DNA of 42,098 bases from Rhodospirillales bacterium (GTDB taxonomy: Bacteria > Pseudomonadota > Alphaproteobacteria > BOG-932 > Roseiterribacteraceae), in NCBI GenBank assembly GCA_028291365.1, contig JAQGIE010000075.1, positions 1-42,098 of the forward strand. The letters run 5' to 3'. Below are positions 16,372-25,233 of this stretch, piece after piece. A model generated the notes under the pieces. That model did not search any database. It was not told the DNA's origin and saw nothing but the letters and a program-made list of their open reading frames with translations. Positions within the stretch are counted from its first letter, which is position 1, and every line of letters begins with the position of its first letter. The position numbers were made by a program, and so were the translations under genes.

Positions 16372-16962
16372 TCACGGATACAGCCGCTCGACGGTCCAGC
16401 TCTCGCCGGCCCGGCGGAACAGGAACCGGTCATGCAGCCGGAATTCGCCGTCCGACCAGAATTCGATTGTCTCGGGCTCGACCCGCCAGCCCGACCAATG
16501 GGGCGGGCGCGGCACCGGGTCGTTGTCGCCGAATTTCTCGGTCTCGCTGGCCCACCGCGCCAGCAAGGTCGCGCGGTCCTTGAGCGGCCGCGACTGGTCC
16601 GAAGCGCGCGCGGCCAGCCGGCTGCCGCGCGAGCGGCTGGTGAAATAGGCGTCGGCCTCCGCTTCGCTGACGGGCACCACCGGACCTTCGATCCGCACCT
16701 GCCGCCGCAGCGATTTCCAGTGCAGGCACAAGGCTGCACGCCGCGTCTGCGCCAGCTCGGTTCCCTTGCGGCTTTCGTTGTTGGTGTAGAAAACGAAGCC
16801 GCGCCGATCGACGCCTTTCAGAAGCACCATGCGCACCGACGGGCGTCCGGCGGCATCGACCGTGGCCAGGGCCATCGCGTCGGGATCGTTGGGCTCGCTG
16901 GTCTTGGCCTCGTCAAACCAGCGCTGGAACTGGTCGAAAGGGTCGGAAGTTTGAAGGTCCAC
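16372..16962 (-). CDS. pdxH: Pyridoxamine 5'-phosphate oxidase
   Basis: FMN enzyme that makes pyridoxal 5'-phosphate from PNP or PMP, the last step of vitamin B6 synthesis and salvage. The protein is 196 residues. FMN-binding segments RPSVRMVLLKGVDRRGFVFYTN and SRKGTELAQTRRAALCLHW (in part) are at about 40-82. The C-terminal PLP-site pair appears as RLH (Arg175, His177), and the chain ends in WTVERLYP, the standard terminus. The GTG at 16962 gives the conserved start MDLQTSDPFDQF. A longer frame upstream crosses into the divergent lipoprotein leader and was rejected. The ribosome-binding site is weak. The gene is followed by the FieF-like gene. Confidence 0.94.
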   Translation of the reverse strand: MDLQTSDPFDQFQRWFDEAKTSEPNDPDAMALATVDAAGRPSVRMVLLKGVDRRGFVFYTNNESRKGTELAQTRRAALCLHWKSLRRQVRIEGPVVPVSEAEADAYFTSRSRGSRLAARASDQSRPLKDRATLLARWASETEKFGDNDPVPRPPHWSGWRVEPETIEFWSDGEFRLHDRFLFRRAGESWTVERLYP

Positions 16963-17092
16963 TGGGATTCTAGGGATCTGCGCCGCCGGTTGCCGCGTTG
17001 TCGCCGGAATTGCCACGTTGCATCGTGGACTTGGCTCCGCACGAATTCGCTGGGGCCGCGAACCTAGCTTCGAAGGAAGGAAGAGAGAACCC

Positions 17093-17599
17093 ATGAGGCG
17101 GAACCTGACGAAGAGCAGGGCGATCATTCTCGCCCCGCTGCTGGCGGGCACGCTGGCGCTGACGGCCTGCCAGCAGGACCCGTACGGGCCTGGCATGAAC
17201 AAGCAGACCGGCGGTGCGCTGGTCGGCGCGGGCCTCGGCGGCCTGCTTGGCAACCAGTTCGGCGGCGGTTCGGGCAAGGCCTTCGCGACGGCGGGCGGCG
17301 TGCTGCTCGGCGGCCTGCTGGGCAGCGAAGTCGGCAAATCGATGGACCGCGCAGACCGGGCCTATCTCGATCAGTCGACCAACCGCGCGCTCGAAACCGG
17401 CTACGCCAACTCGCGCAATGAATGGCGCAATCCGGACAGCGGCAATTACGGCTACACAGTGCCGCAGAAAGCGTACCAGTCGCCGGACGGCCGTTACTGC
17501 CGTGAATACACGCAGACGGTCTTTATCGGCGGCCGCAAACAGGACGCCAATGGCACGGCCTGCCGTAATCCGGATGGCAGCTGGCAGGTCGTCTCGTAA
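17093..17599 (+). CDS. 17-kDa surface-antigen-like lipoprotein with glycine zipper (RT0821/Lpp0805 type)
   Basis: Outer-membrane lipoprotein precursor of 168 residues. The signal peptide ends in a lipobox LALTAC with Cys26. Residues about 39-85 form the glycine zipper 2TM domain (TGGALVGAGLGGLLG, then GGVLLGGLLGSEVGK). The C-terminal part (YTVPQKAYQ...CREYTQTVFIGGRKQDANGTACRNPDGSW, in fragments) is the RT0821/Lpp0805 surface-protein pattern with two conserved cysteines. ATG at 17093 follows GAAGGAAGGAAGAGAG; an upstream GTG would put basic residues before the signal. It is divergent from pdxH, and its neighbourhood with pdxH, fabI and aroC is a known alphaproteobacterial arrangement. The role is structural or unknown. 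Confidence 0.9.
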   Translation: MRRNLTKSRAIILAPLLAGTLALTACQQDPYGPGMNKQTGGALVGAGLGGLLGNQFGGGSGKAFATAGGVLLGGLLGSEVGKSMDRADRAYLDQSTNRALETGYANSRNEWRNPDSGNYGYTVPQKAYQSPDGRYCREYTQTVFIGGRKQDANGTACRNPDGSWQVVS

Positions 17600-17662
17600 A
17601 AAATCGGCGCTGCGGTGCGTCGGGCGTGTGCCCGAACCTGTCCGCACCCGTGCTAGGAAGGG

Positions 17663-17696
17663 GCCGCCGCGTCCGAATAGGATGCGGCGGCTTTTT
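17663..17696 (+). terminator. Rho-independent terminator before fabI
   Basis: GCCGCCGCGTCC-GAATA-GGATGCGGCGGC forms a 12-bp stem (one G-T pair) followed by TTTTT. It ends the lipoprotein transcript about 25 bases before the fabI start. That short distance also allows a read-through/attenuation role. Confidence 0.85.
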
Positions 17697-17721
17697 CGTC
17701 TCGTGATTCTTTGAGGAGCTG

Positions 17722-18567
17722 ATGACCGATCGACCGGGCCTGATGGCCGGCAAGCGCGGGCTGATCATGGGTGTCGCCAACGATCGTTCGATCGCCTGGG
17801 GCATCGCACAGCAGCTCGCCGCACACGATGCCGAGCTGGCCTTCACCTATGTCGGCGATGCGCTGCAGAAGCGCGTGCAGCCGCTGGCCGAAAGCGTCGG
17901 CTCGAACATCGTTCTGCCGTGCGACGTCGGTGAAGACGCGTCGATCGACGCGACGTTCGACGAACTCGGCCAGCGCTGGGGCGGACTCGACTTCGTGGTG
18001 CATGCGATCGGCTATACCGACAAGGCGGCGCTCGACGGCCGCTACTGCGACACGTCGCGCGACGTGTTCAAGCTGACCATGGACATCTCCTGTTACAGCT
18101 TCACCGCGGTGGCGCAGCGCGCGGCGAGGCTGATGAAGGACGGCAGCGGCCTGCTGACGCTCAGCTATTACGGCGCCGAGCGCGTGATGCCGAACTACAA
18201 CGTGATGGGCGTCGCCAAAGCGGCGCTCGAAGCGAGCGTGCGCTATCTCGCGGTCGATCTCGGCCGCGACGGCATTCGCGTCAATGCGATCTCGGCCGGC
18301 CCGATCAAGACATTGGCCGCGAGCGGCATTTCGGACTTCCGCTACATCCTGAAATGGAACGAGCTCAACGCGCCGCTCAAGCGCAACGTGACGCAACAGG
18401 AAGTCGGCGGCGCCGCTCTCTATCTGCTTTCCGATCTCGGCGCCGGCGTCACCGGCGAAGTGCTGCACGTCGATTCCGGCTATCATGTCGTCGGCATGAC
18501 GGCCCCCGACGCCGCCGAAGGAACGGCGCAGCTTCTGCAAAGCATCGCCGACCGTCCCAGTACGTGA
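17722..18567 (+). CDS. fabI: Enoyl-[acyl-carrier-protein] reductase (NADH)
   Basis: Reduces the enoyl-ACP double bond in the last step of each fatty-acid elongation cycle (281 residues, cytoplasm). It has the FabI form of the short-chain dehydrogenase fold: nucleotide loop MGVANDRSIAWGIA near residue 16, and the active site with Tyr149, Tyr159 and Lys166 in SYYGAERVMPNYNVMGVAK, the Y-x6-K spacing specific to FabI. The segment AISAGPIKTLAASGI and the C-terminal HVDSGYHVVGM also match. It is followed by aroC after six bases, so the two are co-transcribed. Confidence 0.97.
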   Translation: MTDRPGLMAGKRGLIMGVANDRSIAWGIAQQLAAHDAELAFTYVGDALQKRVQPLAESVGSNIVLPCDVGEDASIDATFDELGQRWGGLDFVVHAIGYTDKAALDGRYCDTSRDVFKLTMDISCYSFTAVAQRAARLMKDGSGLLTLSYYGAERVMPNYNVMGVAKAALEASVRYLAVDLGRDGIRVNAISAGPIKTLAASGISDFRYILKWNELNAPLKRNVTQQEVGGAALYLLSDLGAGVTGEVLHVDSGYHVVGMTAPDAAEGTAQLLQSIADRPST

Positions 18568-18573
18568 CCTGAC

Positions 18574-19638
18574 GTGAACAGCTTCGGCCATCTCTTTCGC
18601 GTCACCACCTTTGGCGAAAGCCATGGTCCCGCAATCGGCTGCGTCGTCGATGGCTGTCCGCCGCTGCTGCCGCTCGACGAAGCCTGGATCCAGCCATTTC
18701 TCGATGCGCGCCGTCCCGGCCAGTCGCGCTTCACGACGCAGCGCCGCGAGCCGGATGCGGTTCGCATCCTGTCCGGCGTGTATGAGGGACAGACGACGGG
18801 CCATCCGATCGCGCTGATGATCGACAATGTCGATCAGCGCTCGAAGGATTACGGCGAGATCGTCGACAAATACCGGCCCGGCCACGCCGACTACACGTAC
18901 GACGCCAAATACGGCATTCGCGATCCGCGCGGCGGCGGCCGCAGCAGCGCGCGCGAGACCGCGTCTCGCGTCGCCGCCGGCGCAGTCGCGCGCCGCATTC
19001 TCGGCGACGCCGTGCGCATCCGCGGTTGCGTCACCCAGATCGGCCCGCGCGCCATCGACCGCGCGCGCTTCGACTGGGACGAAGTGCAGCGCAATCCGTT
19101 CTTCGGCCCCGACGCCGATACCGCTGCCAAGTGGGAAGACGATCTCGACGCGACGCGCAAGGCGGGCTCGTCGCTGGGCGCCGTCGTCGAAGTGACCGCC
19201 GAAGGCGTGCCGCCGGGCTGGGGCGCGCCGGTCTATGGCAAGCTCGACGCCGACATCGCCGCCGCGATGATGGGGATCAACGCGGTGAAGGGCGTCGAGA
19301 TCGGCGCCGGTTTCGCGGCCGCCTCGTACAGCGGCGAGCAGAATGCCGACGAGATGCGCGCGGGCAATGACGGTCCGACGTTTCTGTCGAACCATGCCGG
19401 CGGCGTGCTCGGCGGCATTTCCAGCGGGCAGCCGGTGGTGGTGCGCTTCGCGGTCAAACCGACCAGCTCGATCCTGACGCCGTTGCGCACCATCACGAGC
19501 AGCGGCGAAGAGACCGAGATTTCGACCAAGGGACGTCACGACCCCTGCGTCGGCATTCGCGCGGTGCCGGTCGGGGAAGCCATGCTTGCCTGCGTGCTTG
19601 CCGATCATCTGCTGCGCCACCGCGCGCTGGGACGCTGA
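18574..19638 (+). CDS. aroC: Chorismate synthase
   Basis: Final shikimate-pathway enzyme, converting EPSP to chorismate with reduced FMN; 354 residues. All three family signatures are seen: [16 protein letters not shown] near residue 13, the [20 protein letters not shown] block near residue 125, and the C-terminal [11 protein letters not shown] with [18 protein letters not shown]. The start is GTG at 18574, giving [18 protein letters not shown], the conserved beginning. No flavin reductase domain is present, so this is the monofunctional form. It lies between fabI and sppA with short spacers, consistent with one transcript. Confidence 0.97.
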   Translation: MNSFGHLFRVTTFGESHGPAIGCVVDGCPPLLPLDEAWIQPFLDARRPGQSRFTTQRREPDAVRILSGVYEGQTTGHPIALMIDNVDQRSKDYGEIVDKYRPGHADYTYDAKYGIRDPRGGGRSSARETASRVAAGAVARRILGDAVRIRGCVTQIGPRAIDRARFDWDEVQRNPFFGPDADTAAKWEDDLDATRKAGSSLGAVVEVTAEGVPPGWGAPVYGKLDADIAAAMMGINAVKGVEIGAGFAAASYSGEQNADEMRAGNDGPTFLSNHAGGVLGGISSGQPVVVRFAVKPTSSILTPLRTITSSGEETEISTKGRHDPCVGIRAVPVGEAMLACVLADHLLRHRALGR

Positions 19639-19655
19639 ACTCCGGAGAGACTTCC

Positions 19656-21410
19656 ATGCGCTACGTCGTCGGATTCTTCGCAACGATTGGCGTGCTTTTC
19701 GTGCTGCTGCTCGCGGTCATGTTCTGGGGCGTGTCGAACCTCAAGAACGTTACCCAGCATCCGGCCAAGCCGATCCCCTCGATTGCGGTGCTGCAGCTCG
19801 ATCTCAAAGGCGAGATCGCCGAGCCGTCGCCGGCGCCCGAGCTGCCGCTGCCGTTCGGCGCACGCGCCGCCAAGCTACGCGACCTCGTCGTTGCGATCGA
19901 TCGCGCGCGCACCGACGACCGCATCAAGGGCATCGTGCTGCATGTCGGCTCGGCGCAGCTGCGCATGGCGCAGGCGCAGGAGTTGCGCGACGCGCTGCAG
20001 CGCTTCCGCGACCGCGGCAAGTTCGCGATCGCGCACGCCGATAGCTGGGCGGTCGGCGGCGACAGCGCCTATCTGCTGGCGACGGGCTGCGACGAAGTCT
20101 GGATGCAGCCCATGGGCGAGCTGCGCGCCACCGGCTGGAATCGCGAATTCGAATTCTACAAAGGGCTGCTCGAAAAGGTCGGCGTCAATTTCGAAGTCAG
20201 CAAGCGCAAGGAATATAAGAGCGCCGGCGACCAGTTCACCGAGACCAAACTACCGCCGGCCGTGCGCGAGAATTACGAAACGCTGGGCAAGGACCTGACC
20301 CAGCAGCTGGTCGACGGAATCGCCACCGGACGCAAGATCGAGCCCGATTCGGTGCGCCAGGCCATGGCGCGCATGCCGCTGTTCGGCGACGAGGCGAAAG
20401 ATGGGCATTTCATCGACCAGCTCGGTCATGCCGACGAAGCCGATTCGGCGGCGCTGAAGCGCGCCGGCGCGGGCGCGCAATTCGTCAAGTACGACCAGTT
20501 CCGGCGCCAGCCGGAGCCGCCGTCGCGCCCCGAGGCGACCAAGATCGCGGTGATCTATGCGATCGGCGTGATCGCCCCGTTTGGTGCGCCCGACTTCAGT
20601 GGCGATTCGATCGTGACGCCCGACACGATGCGCAAGGCGTTCGAAACCGCCATCGACGACAAGGCAATCAAGGCGATCGTGCTGCGCGTCGACAGCCCCG
20701 GCGGCGAAGTCGTGGCCGGCGAGTCGATCCGCCGGCTGGTGCTGCGCGCCAAGGAATCGGGCAAGAAGATCGTCGTCTCGATGGGCTCGGTGGCGGCGTC
20801 GGGCGGCTATTGGATTTCGATGGATGCCGACAAGATCGTCGCCGAACCGGCCACCATCACCGGCTCGATCGGCGTGCTGGCGGAACGTCCTGACGCGCAG
20901 GCGCTGCTCGACAAGCTCGGGGTCACGGTCGACCAGGTGAAGACGACCGACGCGCCGATCATGTCGCTTGCCCGTCCTGCCTCGGCGCAGGAGCGCGAGC
21001 GGCGCAACGCCTCGCTCGATCGGATTTACGCGAGCTTCGTCGACGGGGTCGCGAAAGGCCGGAAATTGTCGCCCGACAAAGTCGAAGCGATTGCCCGAGG
21101 CCGCGTCTGGACCGGCAAACAGGCCAAGGATGTCGGGCTGGTGGACGAGCTCGGTGGTCTCGACGTGGCGCTCCGCGTGACGCGACAGGAGCTGGGCCTG
21201 CCGACCGATTCACCGCTGGTCGCGACGGTGCTGCCCGAGCGCCGTTCGCCGCTCGAAGAGTTGCTGCGCTACATGCGCGGCGAGAACGAGGCGGTCGCGC
21301 GGCTCGCTTCCTGGGCAAGCGTGGCGCAGCCACTGCTGCGCGCCGCGTCGCCGCTGTTCGAATCGCCCGACGCGCGCACGCTGCGGCTGCCGGCAGAACT
21401 GCTGGACTGA
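19656..21410 (+). CDS. sppA: Signal peptide peptidase SppA, 67-kDa type
   Basis: Membrane-bound serine protease of 584 residues that degrades cleaved signal peptides. A single N-terminal helix (FFATIGVLFVLLLAVMFWG) anchors it, facing the periplasm. It is the long form with two tandem S49 domains. The catalytic dyad is split: Lys188 in KRKEYKSAGD of the first domain, and Ser382 in MGSVAASGGYW of the second. Both are intact. The ATG at 19656 follows GGAGAG. It is the last gene of the fabI-aroC run and is convergent with tlyA, with 19 bases between. Confidence 0.95.
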   Translation: MRYVVGFFATIGVLFVLLLAVMFWGVSNLKNVTQHPAKPIPSIAVLQLDLKGEIAEPSPAPELPLPFGARAAKLRDLVVAIDRARTDDRIKGIVLHVGSAQLRMAQAQELRDALQRFRDRGKFAIAHADSWAVGGDSAYLLATGCDEVWMQPMGELRATGWNREFEFYKGLLEKVGVNFEVSKRKEYKSAGDQFTETKLPPAVRENYETLGKDLTQQLVDGIATGRKIEPDSVRQAMARMPLFGDEAKDGHFIDQLGHADEADSAALKRAGAGAQFVKYDQFRRQPEPPSRPEATKIAVIYAIGVIAPFGAPDFSGDSIVTPDTMRKAFETAIDDKAIKAIVLRVDSPGGEVVAGESIRRLVLRAKESGKKIVVSMGSVAASGGYWISMDADKIVAEPATITGSIGVLAERPDAQALLDKLGVTVDQVKTTDAPIMSLARPASAQERERRNASLDRIYASFVDGVAKGRKLSPDKVEAIARGRVWTGKQAKDVGLVDELGGLDVALRVTRQELGLPTDSPLVATVLPERRSPLEELLRYMRGENEAVARLASWASVAQPLLRAASPLFESPDARTLRLPAELLD

Positions 21411-21429
21411 TTTCGCGGGGCGAACGCGC

Positions 21430-22173
21430 TCAGGATTCGCGCACGCCGCCGAGAAGGAACTCCTTGTTTCCTTCCGGGCCGGTGATCGGGCTTTCGACCA
21501 CGCCCAGCACGCGCCAGCCCGGTTGCGCAGCGAGCCATAGCTGCGCTCGCGCGCAGACTTCGTCGTGCAGTGCCGGATCGCGCACGACGCCTTTCTTGCC
21601 GACCTGTCCCTTGCCGACTTCGAATTGCGGCTTGATCAGCGTCACCAGTCTTGCCGGCACGCGGGTCAGCGCCAGCGCGGCGGGCAGCACGGTCGACAGC
21701 GAAATAAAACTCGCATCGCACACGACGAGGTCGATCGGATCGGGAATCTGCTCGCGCGTCAGCAGGCGCGCGTTGGTGCGTTCCAAGGTCACGACGCGCG
21801 GATCCTGGCGCAGCTTCCAGGCAAGCTGCCCGTGCCCGACATCGACGGCATAGACCTTGGCCGCGCCGCGCTGCAGCAGCACGTCGGTGAAGCCGCCGGT
21901 CGAAGCGCCGACATCGATCGCCGTGACGCCGGCCGGGTCGATCGCGAACGCGTCGAGCCCGTGCGCCAGCTTCAGGCCGCCGCGCGACACGTAGGGATGA
22001 TCCTGGCCTTTGATCGTCAGCGCGTGATCGGCGGCGACCATGTCGCTCGCCTTGTCGATGCGTTTGGTGCCGTCGAAGACGAGGCCGGCGATGATCAGCG
22101 CCTGGGCGCGCGCGCGACTTTCAACCAGACCGGCATCGACGAGGGCCTGGTCGGCGCGTTTCTTCGCACTCAC
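21430..22173 (-). CDS. tlyA: TlyA-family rRNA (cytidine-2'-O)-methyltransferase
   Basis: Predicted 2'-O-methyltransferase of 247 residues, historically called hemolysin A. An S4 RNA-binding domain (residues about 3-60, KKRADQALVDAGLVESRARAQ in part) is joined to an FtsJ-like Rossmann domain with the SAM motif AIDVGASTGGFTDVLL at about 85-100. In alphaproteobacteria this gene usually follows dxs; here a kinase/regulator pair lies between. The GTG at 22173 overlaps the response regulator stop as GTGA, and a longer upstream frame lies within that gene. Whether the methylated base is in 16S or 23S rRNA is not decided here. Confidence 0.93.
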   Translation of the reverse strand: MSAKKRADQALVDAGLVESRARAQALIIAGLVFDGTKRIDKASDMVAADHALTIKGQDHPYVSRGGLKLAHGLDAFAIDPAGVTAIDVGASTGGFTDVLLQRGAAKVYAVDVGHGQLAWKLRQDPRVVTLERTNARLLTREQIPDPIDLVVCDASFISLSTVLPAALALTRVPARLVTLIKPQFEVGKGQVGKKGVVRDPALHDEVCARAQLWLAAQPGWRVLGVVESPITGPEGNKEFLLGGVRES

Positions 22174-22571
22174 CGCGCCGCTTCGGCGTAGAGGCCGCGC
22201 AGCCGTGTCGCCAGCGTCATCGGATCGAACGGTTTGGCGATCACATCGCACGCGCCCAGTGCACGCAGCCGCGCCACGTCCTGCGGCTGCACTTTGGCGG
22301 TGCAGAAGGCGGCGGGCACATCGGCGAAGCCGTGCCGAGCGCGGATCAAGGCCAAGGTCTCAGGCCCGTCCAACCCCGGCATCATCACGTCGAGCAGCAC
22401 GAAGTCGGGGCGAAACTCGTCGATCACGTCGAGCGCTTCGCGTCCGCTCGAGCAGACGTGCAACTGCAACCGTCCGACCGTTTCCAGCGCGATGCGGACG
22501 ATCGCCTGAATGTCGGGATCGTCCTCGATATAGAGGATTCGGGTCGGGCCGGTGGCGGCGAGATGATTCAC
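22170..22571 (-). CDS. Single-domain response regulator (CheY-like)
   Basis: Stand-alone receiver domain of 133 residues. It has the acidic pocket Glu16-Asp17-Asp18, the phosphoacceptor Asp61 in LLDVMMPGLDG, the conserved switch region AFCTAK and Lys113 in IAKPFDP. No output domain is present, so it acts by protein contact or as a phosphate sink or shuttle. It overlaps the hybrid kinase upstream and tlyA downstream by four bases each (both GTGA), which makes it the most likely phosphotransfer partner of that kinase. The start is GTG at 22571. Confidence 0.93.
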   Translation of the reverse strand: MNHLAATGPTRILYIEDDPDIQAIVRIALETVGRLQLHVCSSGREALDVIDEFRPDFVLLDVMMPGLDGPETLALIRARHGFADVPAAFCTAKVQPQDVARLRALGACDVIAKPFDPMTLATRLRGLYAEAAR

Positions 22572-25138
22572 GGGGCGCTTCGTACGATGCGCTGGATGGT
22601 TTGCGCCAGCTCGTCGCTCGAGACGCGCGATTTGACCAGCGTCGCCTCCACCGCGCGGGCAGCGTCATCGCTGACCTGGTCGGCCGAAAAGACGATGACC
22701 GGCACCGGACGGTCCTGCGCCGAACGTGCCAGCGGCAGCAGATCCAGCCCCGACCCGTCGGGCAACTCGACGTCGAGCAGCAGCAGATCGAACCGTGTCG
22801 CCAGCATCGCGGCGCGGCCCGAAGCGAGATCGGTCGCCACCACGACGTCGCCGACGTCGCGCAGCAACAGCTGGGTCACGCGGGCGACGTCGGGATCGTC
22901 CTCGACATGCAGGATGCGCGGCCGCAGCGTGCCCGCCACCGCCATGCGCACCGCCTCGAGCAAGCGCACCGGATCGATCGGCTTTGGAATCCAGTCGACC
23001 ACGCTCACCGCGTCGCCATTCAGCTCGCGCTTGCCGTCGACCATGACCGCCGACACGACGACGATCTTGAGCTCGGCGGTTGCGGCCGCGCTGCGCAATT
23101 CGCGCACCAGCTCGATCGCATTGCCGTCGGGCAGCATCAGATCGAGCGTGATCGCGGCGTAGCGTTTGGCCGAAATGGCGCGCCGCGCCGCGCGCAGATC
23201 GGCGACGCGATCGACCGTATAGCCGGCGCGCTCCAGGATCATTCGCAGCAAGGTGGCGACGTCGTCGTCGTCTTCCACCACCAGCACCGGCGAGCCGACA
23301 TGATCTTCGAGCGGCGGCAGCGCGCCGACCGGGTCGAGCGCCGGCAGCGCAAACCAGAAGCTGGTGCCATGACCCAGCTCGGTGTCGAAGCCGATCCGGC
23401 CGCCATGGCGCTCGACCAGGGATTTGGCGATGGCGAGGCCGAGTCCGGTGCCGCCCTTGCCGCGCGTGTCCGATGAATCGGCCTGCGCGAAGCGCTGAAA
23501 GATGCGGTCGCGAAATGCCAGCGGAATGCCGGGCCCGCAGTCGCGCACTTCGACGCGCGCCTGCTCGCCGTCGCGCGTCAGCGTGATGTCGACCATCCGT
23601 CCCGACGGTGAGAATTTCGCCGCGTTCGACAGAAGGTTGGTCAGGACCTGCGTCAGGCGGTCGGCGTCGCCGTAGATCGTCGGGTCGGCGTCGTTGACGA
23701 TGATGCGGTACTCGACGCCATATTCGCGCGCATAGGCGCGCGTCGCTTCGACCGAACCGGCGATCAGGTCGCGCAGATTGTGACGCCGGAAATCCAGCGT
23801 CAGCTGGCCCGATTCGATCTTCTCGACGTCGAGAATGTCGTTGATCAGCCGCACCAGCCGGCGGCTGTTCTTGCGCGCGATCTCGACCAGCGCGGCGGCT
23901 TGCGCCGGCACCTCGCCCGCAGCGCCGGCTCCGATCAGGTCGAGCGAGCCCGCGATCGAGGTCAGCGGCGTCCGCAGCTCGTGGCTGACGGTCGAGACGA
24001 ACTCGTTCTTCAGCCGCTCGACACGCTTGCGTTCGGTAATGTCGCGCAGCACGCAGACGAAGATCGCATCGCCCTCGCGATCGACGCGGCCGATGGCGAC
24101 TTCGACCGGGCGCTCGCCGTCAGGCGTTGCGACACAGGATTCGACGAAGCGCTGGTCGCGCACCGGCTGGCTGGCAAGCTGCTCGACGCTCAATGGCGCG
24201 CGCGGGAAAAATCCCGCCAGGCTGCGTCCACGCAACGTCTCGGCGTCGTAACCCAACAACAATTCCGCGGCCGGATTGAGCTCGTGGATGGCGCCGTTTT
24301 TGTCGACCACCACGACGCCTTCCGCCACCGTGTCGAGCACGGCGCTGAGGCGCTGGCGATTGGCGGCGAGTTCGGCTTCCTGCCGCTGCACCAGATCGGC
24401 CATCGAATCGAAGGCGCGCGCGGCGGTGGCGATTTCGTCGTGCCCGGCGACGCGGGCGCGCCGCGAACGGTCACCGAAGCCGAACGCCAGCGCGGCATCG
24501 GTCAGGCGGCCCAGACGGCGCGTCAGCGTACGGGCGAGCAGCAGCGCCAGACCGCCGCCGGCAAGTGCCAGGAGAAGAATGACCGCAACTGCGCCGACTT
24601 CGAAATTGCGCTGCGCCCGATGCGCGGCCTCCTCGGCTTCGTCGCGGCGGGCGCTGGCGCGCTGCTCGATCCCGCTCAACATGGCGCGGATGCGCTCCAT
24701 CGAGTCGCGCCCGCGGTCTGAATTGACGATGGCGAGCGAAGCTTCGGCGCCTTTCTCGCGACGGACCCGGATCGTGTCAGCCAGTTCCTGCAGCTTCTCG
24801 AGGATGAGCGGCTTCACCTCGGCAAGCGCGACCTGGTTCGCCGGAATGTGCAGCAGCCCGCTCAGCCGCTCGAGCTCAGGCGGGATCGTGTCGCACGCGG
24901 CGCTGTAGGGCGTGAGATAGATGTCGCGGCCGGTCAGCAGATAGCCGCGCTGCCCCGTCTCGGCATCGATCAGCCCGACCCGCAGCCGCCCGAGCGCGTC
25001 GAGGATTTCCTGCGTGCGATTGAGTTCGGCGAATGTGGCGGTGGTGCGATCGCCAAGGGCGAAGCCCGTTGCGGTGATCACGCCCATCAGGGCCACGACC
25101 GCCATATAGGCGATCAGAATCTTTCGGCGAAGGGTCAC
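22568..25138 (-). CDS. Hybrid sensor histidine kinase with CHASE3, HAMP, PAS and two receiver domains
   Basis: Membrane sensor of 856 residues. Order: helix 1 (about 8-28); a periplasmic CHASE3 region to about 178 with the typical DAETGQRGYLLTG; helix 2 (about 182-202); HAMP (203-256); PAS (about 262-370, ending VCVLRDITERKR); HisKA with His386 in VSHELRTPL; an ATPase domain with Asn505 (NLLSNAAKFSP), DCGPGIP and KGGTGLGLAI; then receivers with Asp666 (LDLMLPDG) and Asp789 (LDVELPDG). No HPt domain is visible. With the adjacent regulator, three receivers share one kinase. The signal is unknown. The GTG at 25138 gives MTLRRKILIAYM. It sits between dxs and tlyA. Confidence 0.94.
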   Translation of the reverse strand: MTLRRKILIAYMAVVALMGVITATGFALGDRTTATFAELNRTQEILDALGRLRVGLIDAETGQRGYLLTGRDIYLTPYSAACDTIPPELERLSGLLHIPANQVALAEVKPLILEKLQELADTIRVRREKGAEASLAIVNSDRGRDSMERIRAMLSGIEQRASARRDEAEEAAHRAQRNFEVGAVAVILLLALAGGGLALLLARTLTRRLGRLTDAALAFGFGDRSRRARVAGHDEIATAARAFDSMADLVQRQEAELAANRQRLSAVLDTVAEGVVVVDKNGAIHELNPAAELLLGYDAETLRGRSLAGFFPRAPLSVEQLASQPVRDQRFVESCVATPDGERPVEVAIGRVDREGDAIFVCVLRDITERKRVERLKNEFVSTVSHELRTPLTSIAGSLDLIGAGAAGEVPAQAAALVEIARKNSRRLVRLINDILDVEKIESGQLTLDFRRHNLRDLIAGSVEATRAYAREYGVEYRIIVNDADPTIYGDADRLTQVLTNLLSNAAKFSPSGRMVDITLTRDGEQARVEVRDCGPGIPLAFRDRIFQRFAQADSSDTRGKGGTGLGLAIAKSLVERHGGRIGFDTELGHGTSFWFALPALDPVGALPPLEDHVGSPVLVVEDDDDVATLLRMILERAGYTVDRVADLRAARRAISAKRYAAITLDLMLPDGNAIELVRELRSAAATAELKIVVVSAVMVDGKRELNGDAVSVVDWIPKPIDPVRLLEAVRMAVAGTLRPRILHVEDDPDVARVTQLLLRDVGDVVVATDLASGRAAMLATRFDLLLLDVELPDGSGLDLLPLARSAQDRPVPVIVFSADQVSDDAARAVEATLVKSRVSSDELAQTIQRIVRSAP

Positions 25139-25193
25139 GCCCCCAGTATCGACGCTAGACCACAGCCGATACAGGGGGTTTCTTGCAGCGAGC

Positions 25194-25220
25194 CTGGTCC
25201 GATCGCTTGAATCGGACCAG
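25194..25220. repeat. Perfect 10-bp palindrome CTGGTCCGAT/ATCGGACCAG
   Basis: It lies in the gap after dxs and before the kinase start, with loop CGCTTGA. Read on the minus strand it is 14 bases past the dxs stop and could end that transcript, but no T tract follows. A dispersed palindromic repeat or a regulator-binding site upstream of the kinase are alternatives. Confidence 0.5.
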
Positions 25221-25233
25221 ACCTGACGGCTCG

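Noticed and set aside
17615-17647. Possible extra hairpin or leader attenuator before fabI
   Set aside because: Only a 6-bp stem (TCGGGC/GCCCGA) is clear; the outer pairing needs a large asymmetric loop. The downstream terminator explains the region.
17653-19683. A long minus-strand frame opposite fabI and aroC
   Set aside because: Antisense shadow of two essential, well-conserved genes; composition is low-complexity Arg/Ala/His.
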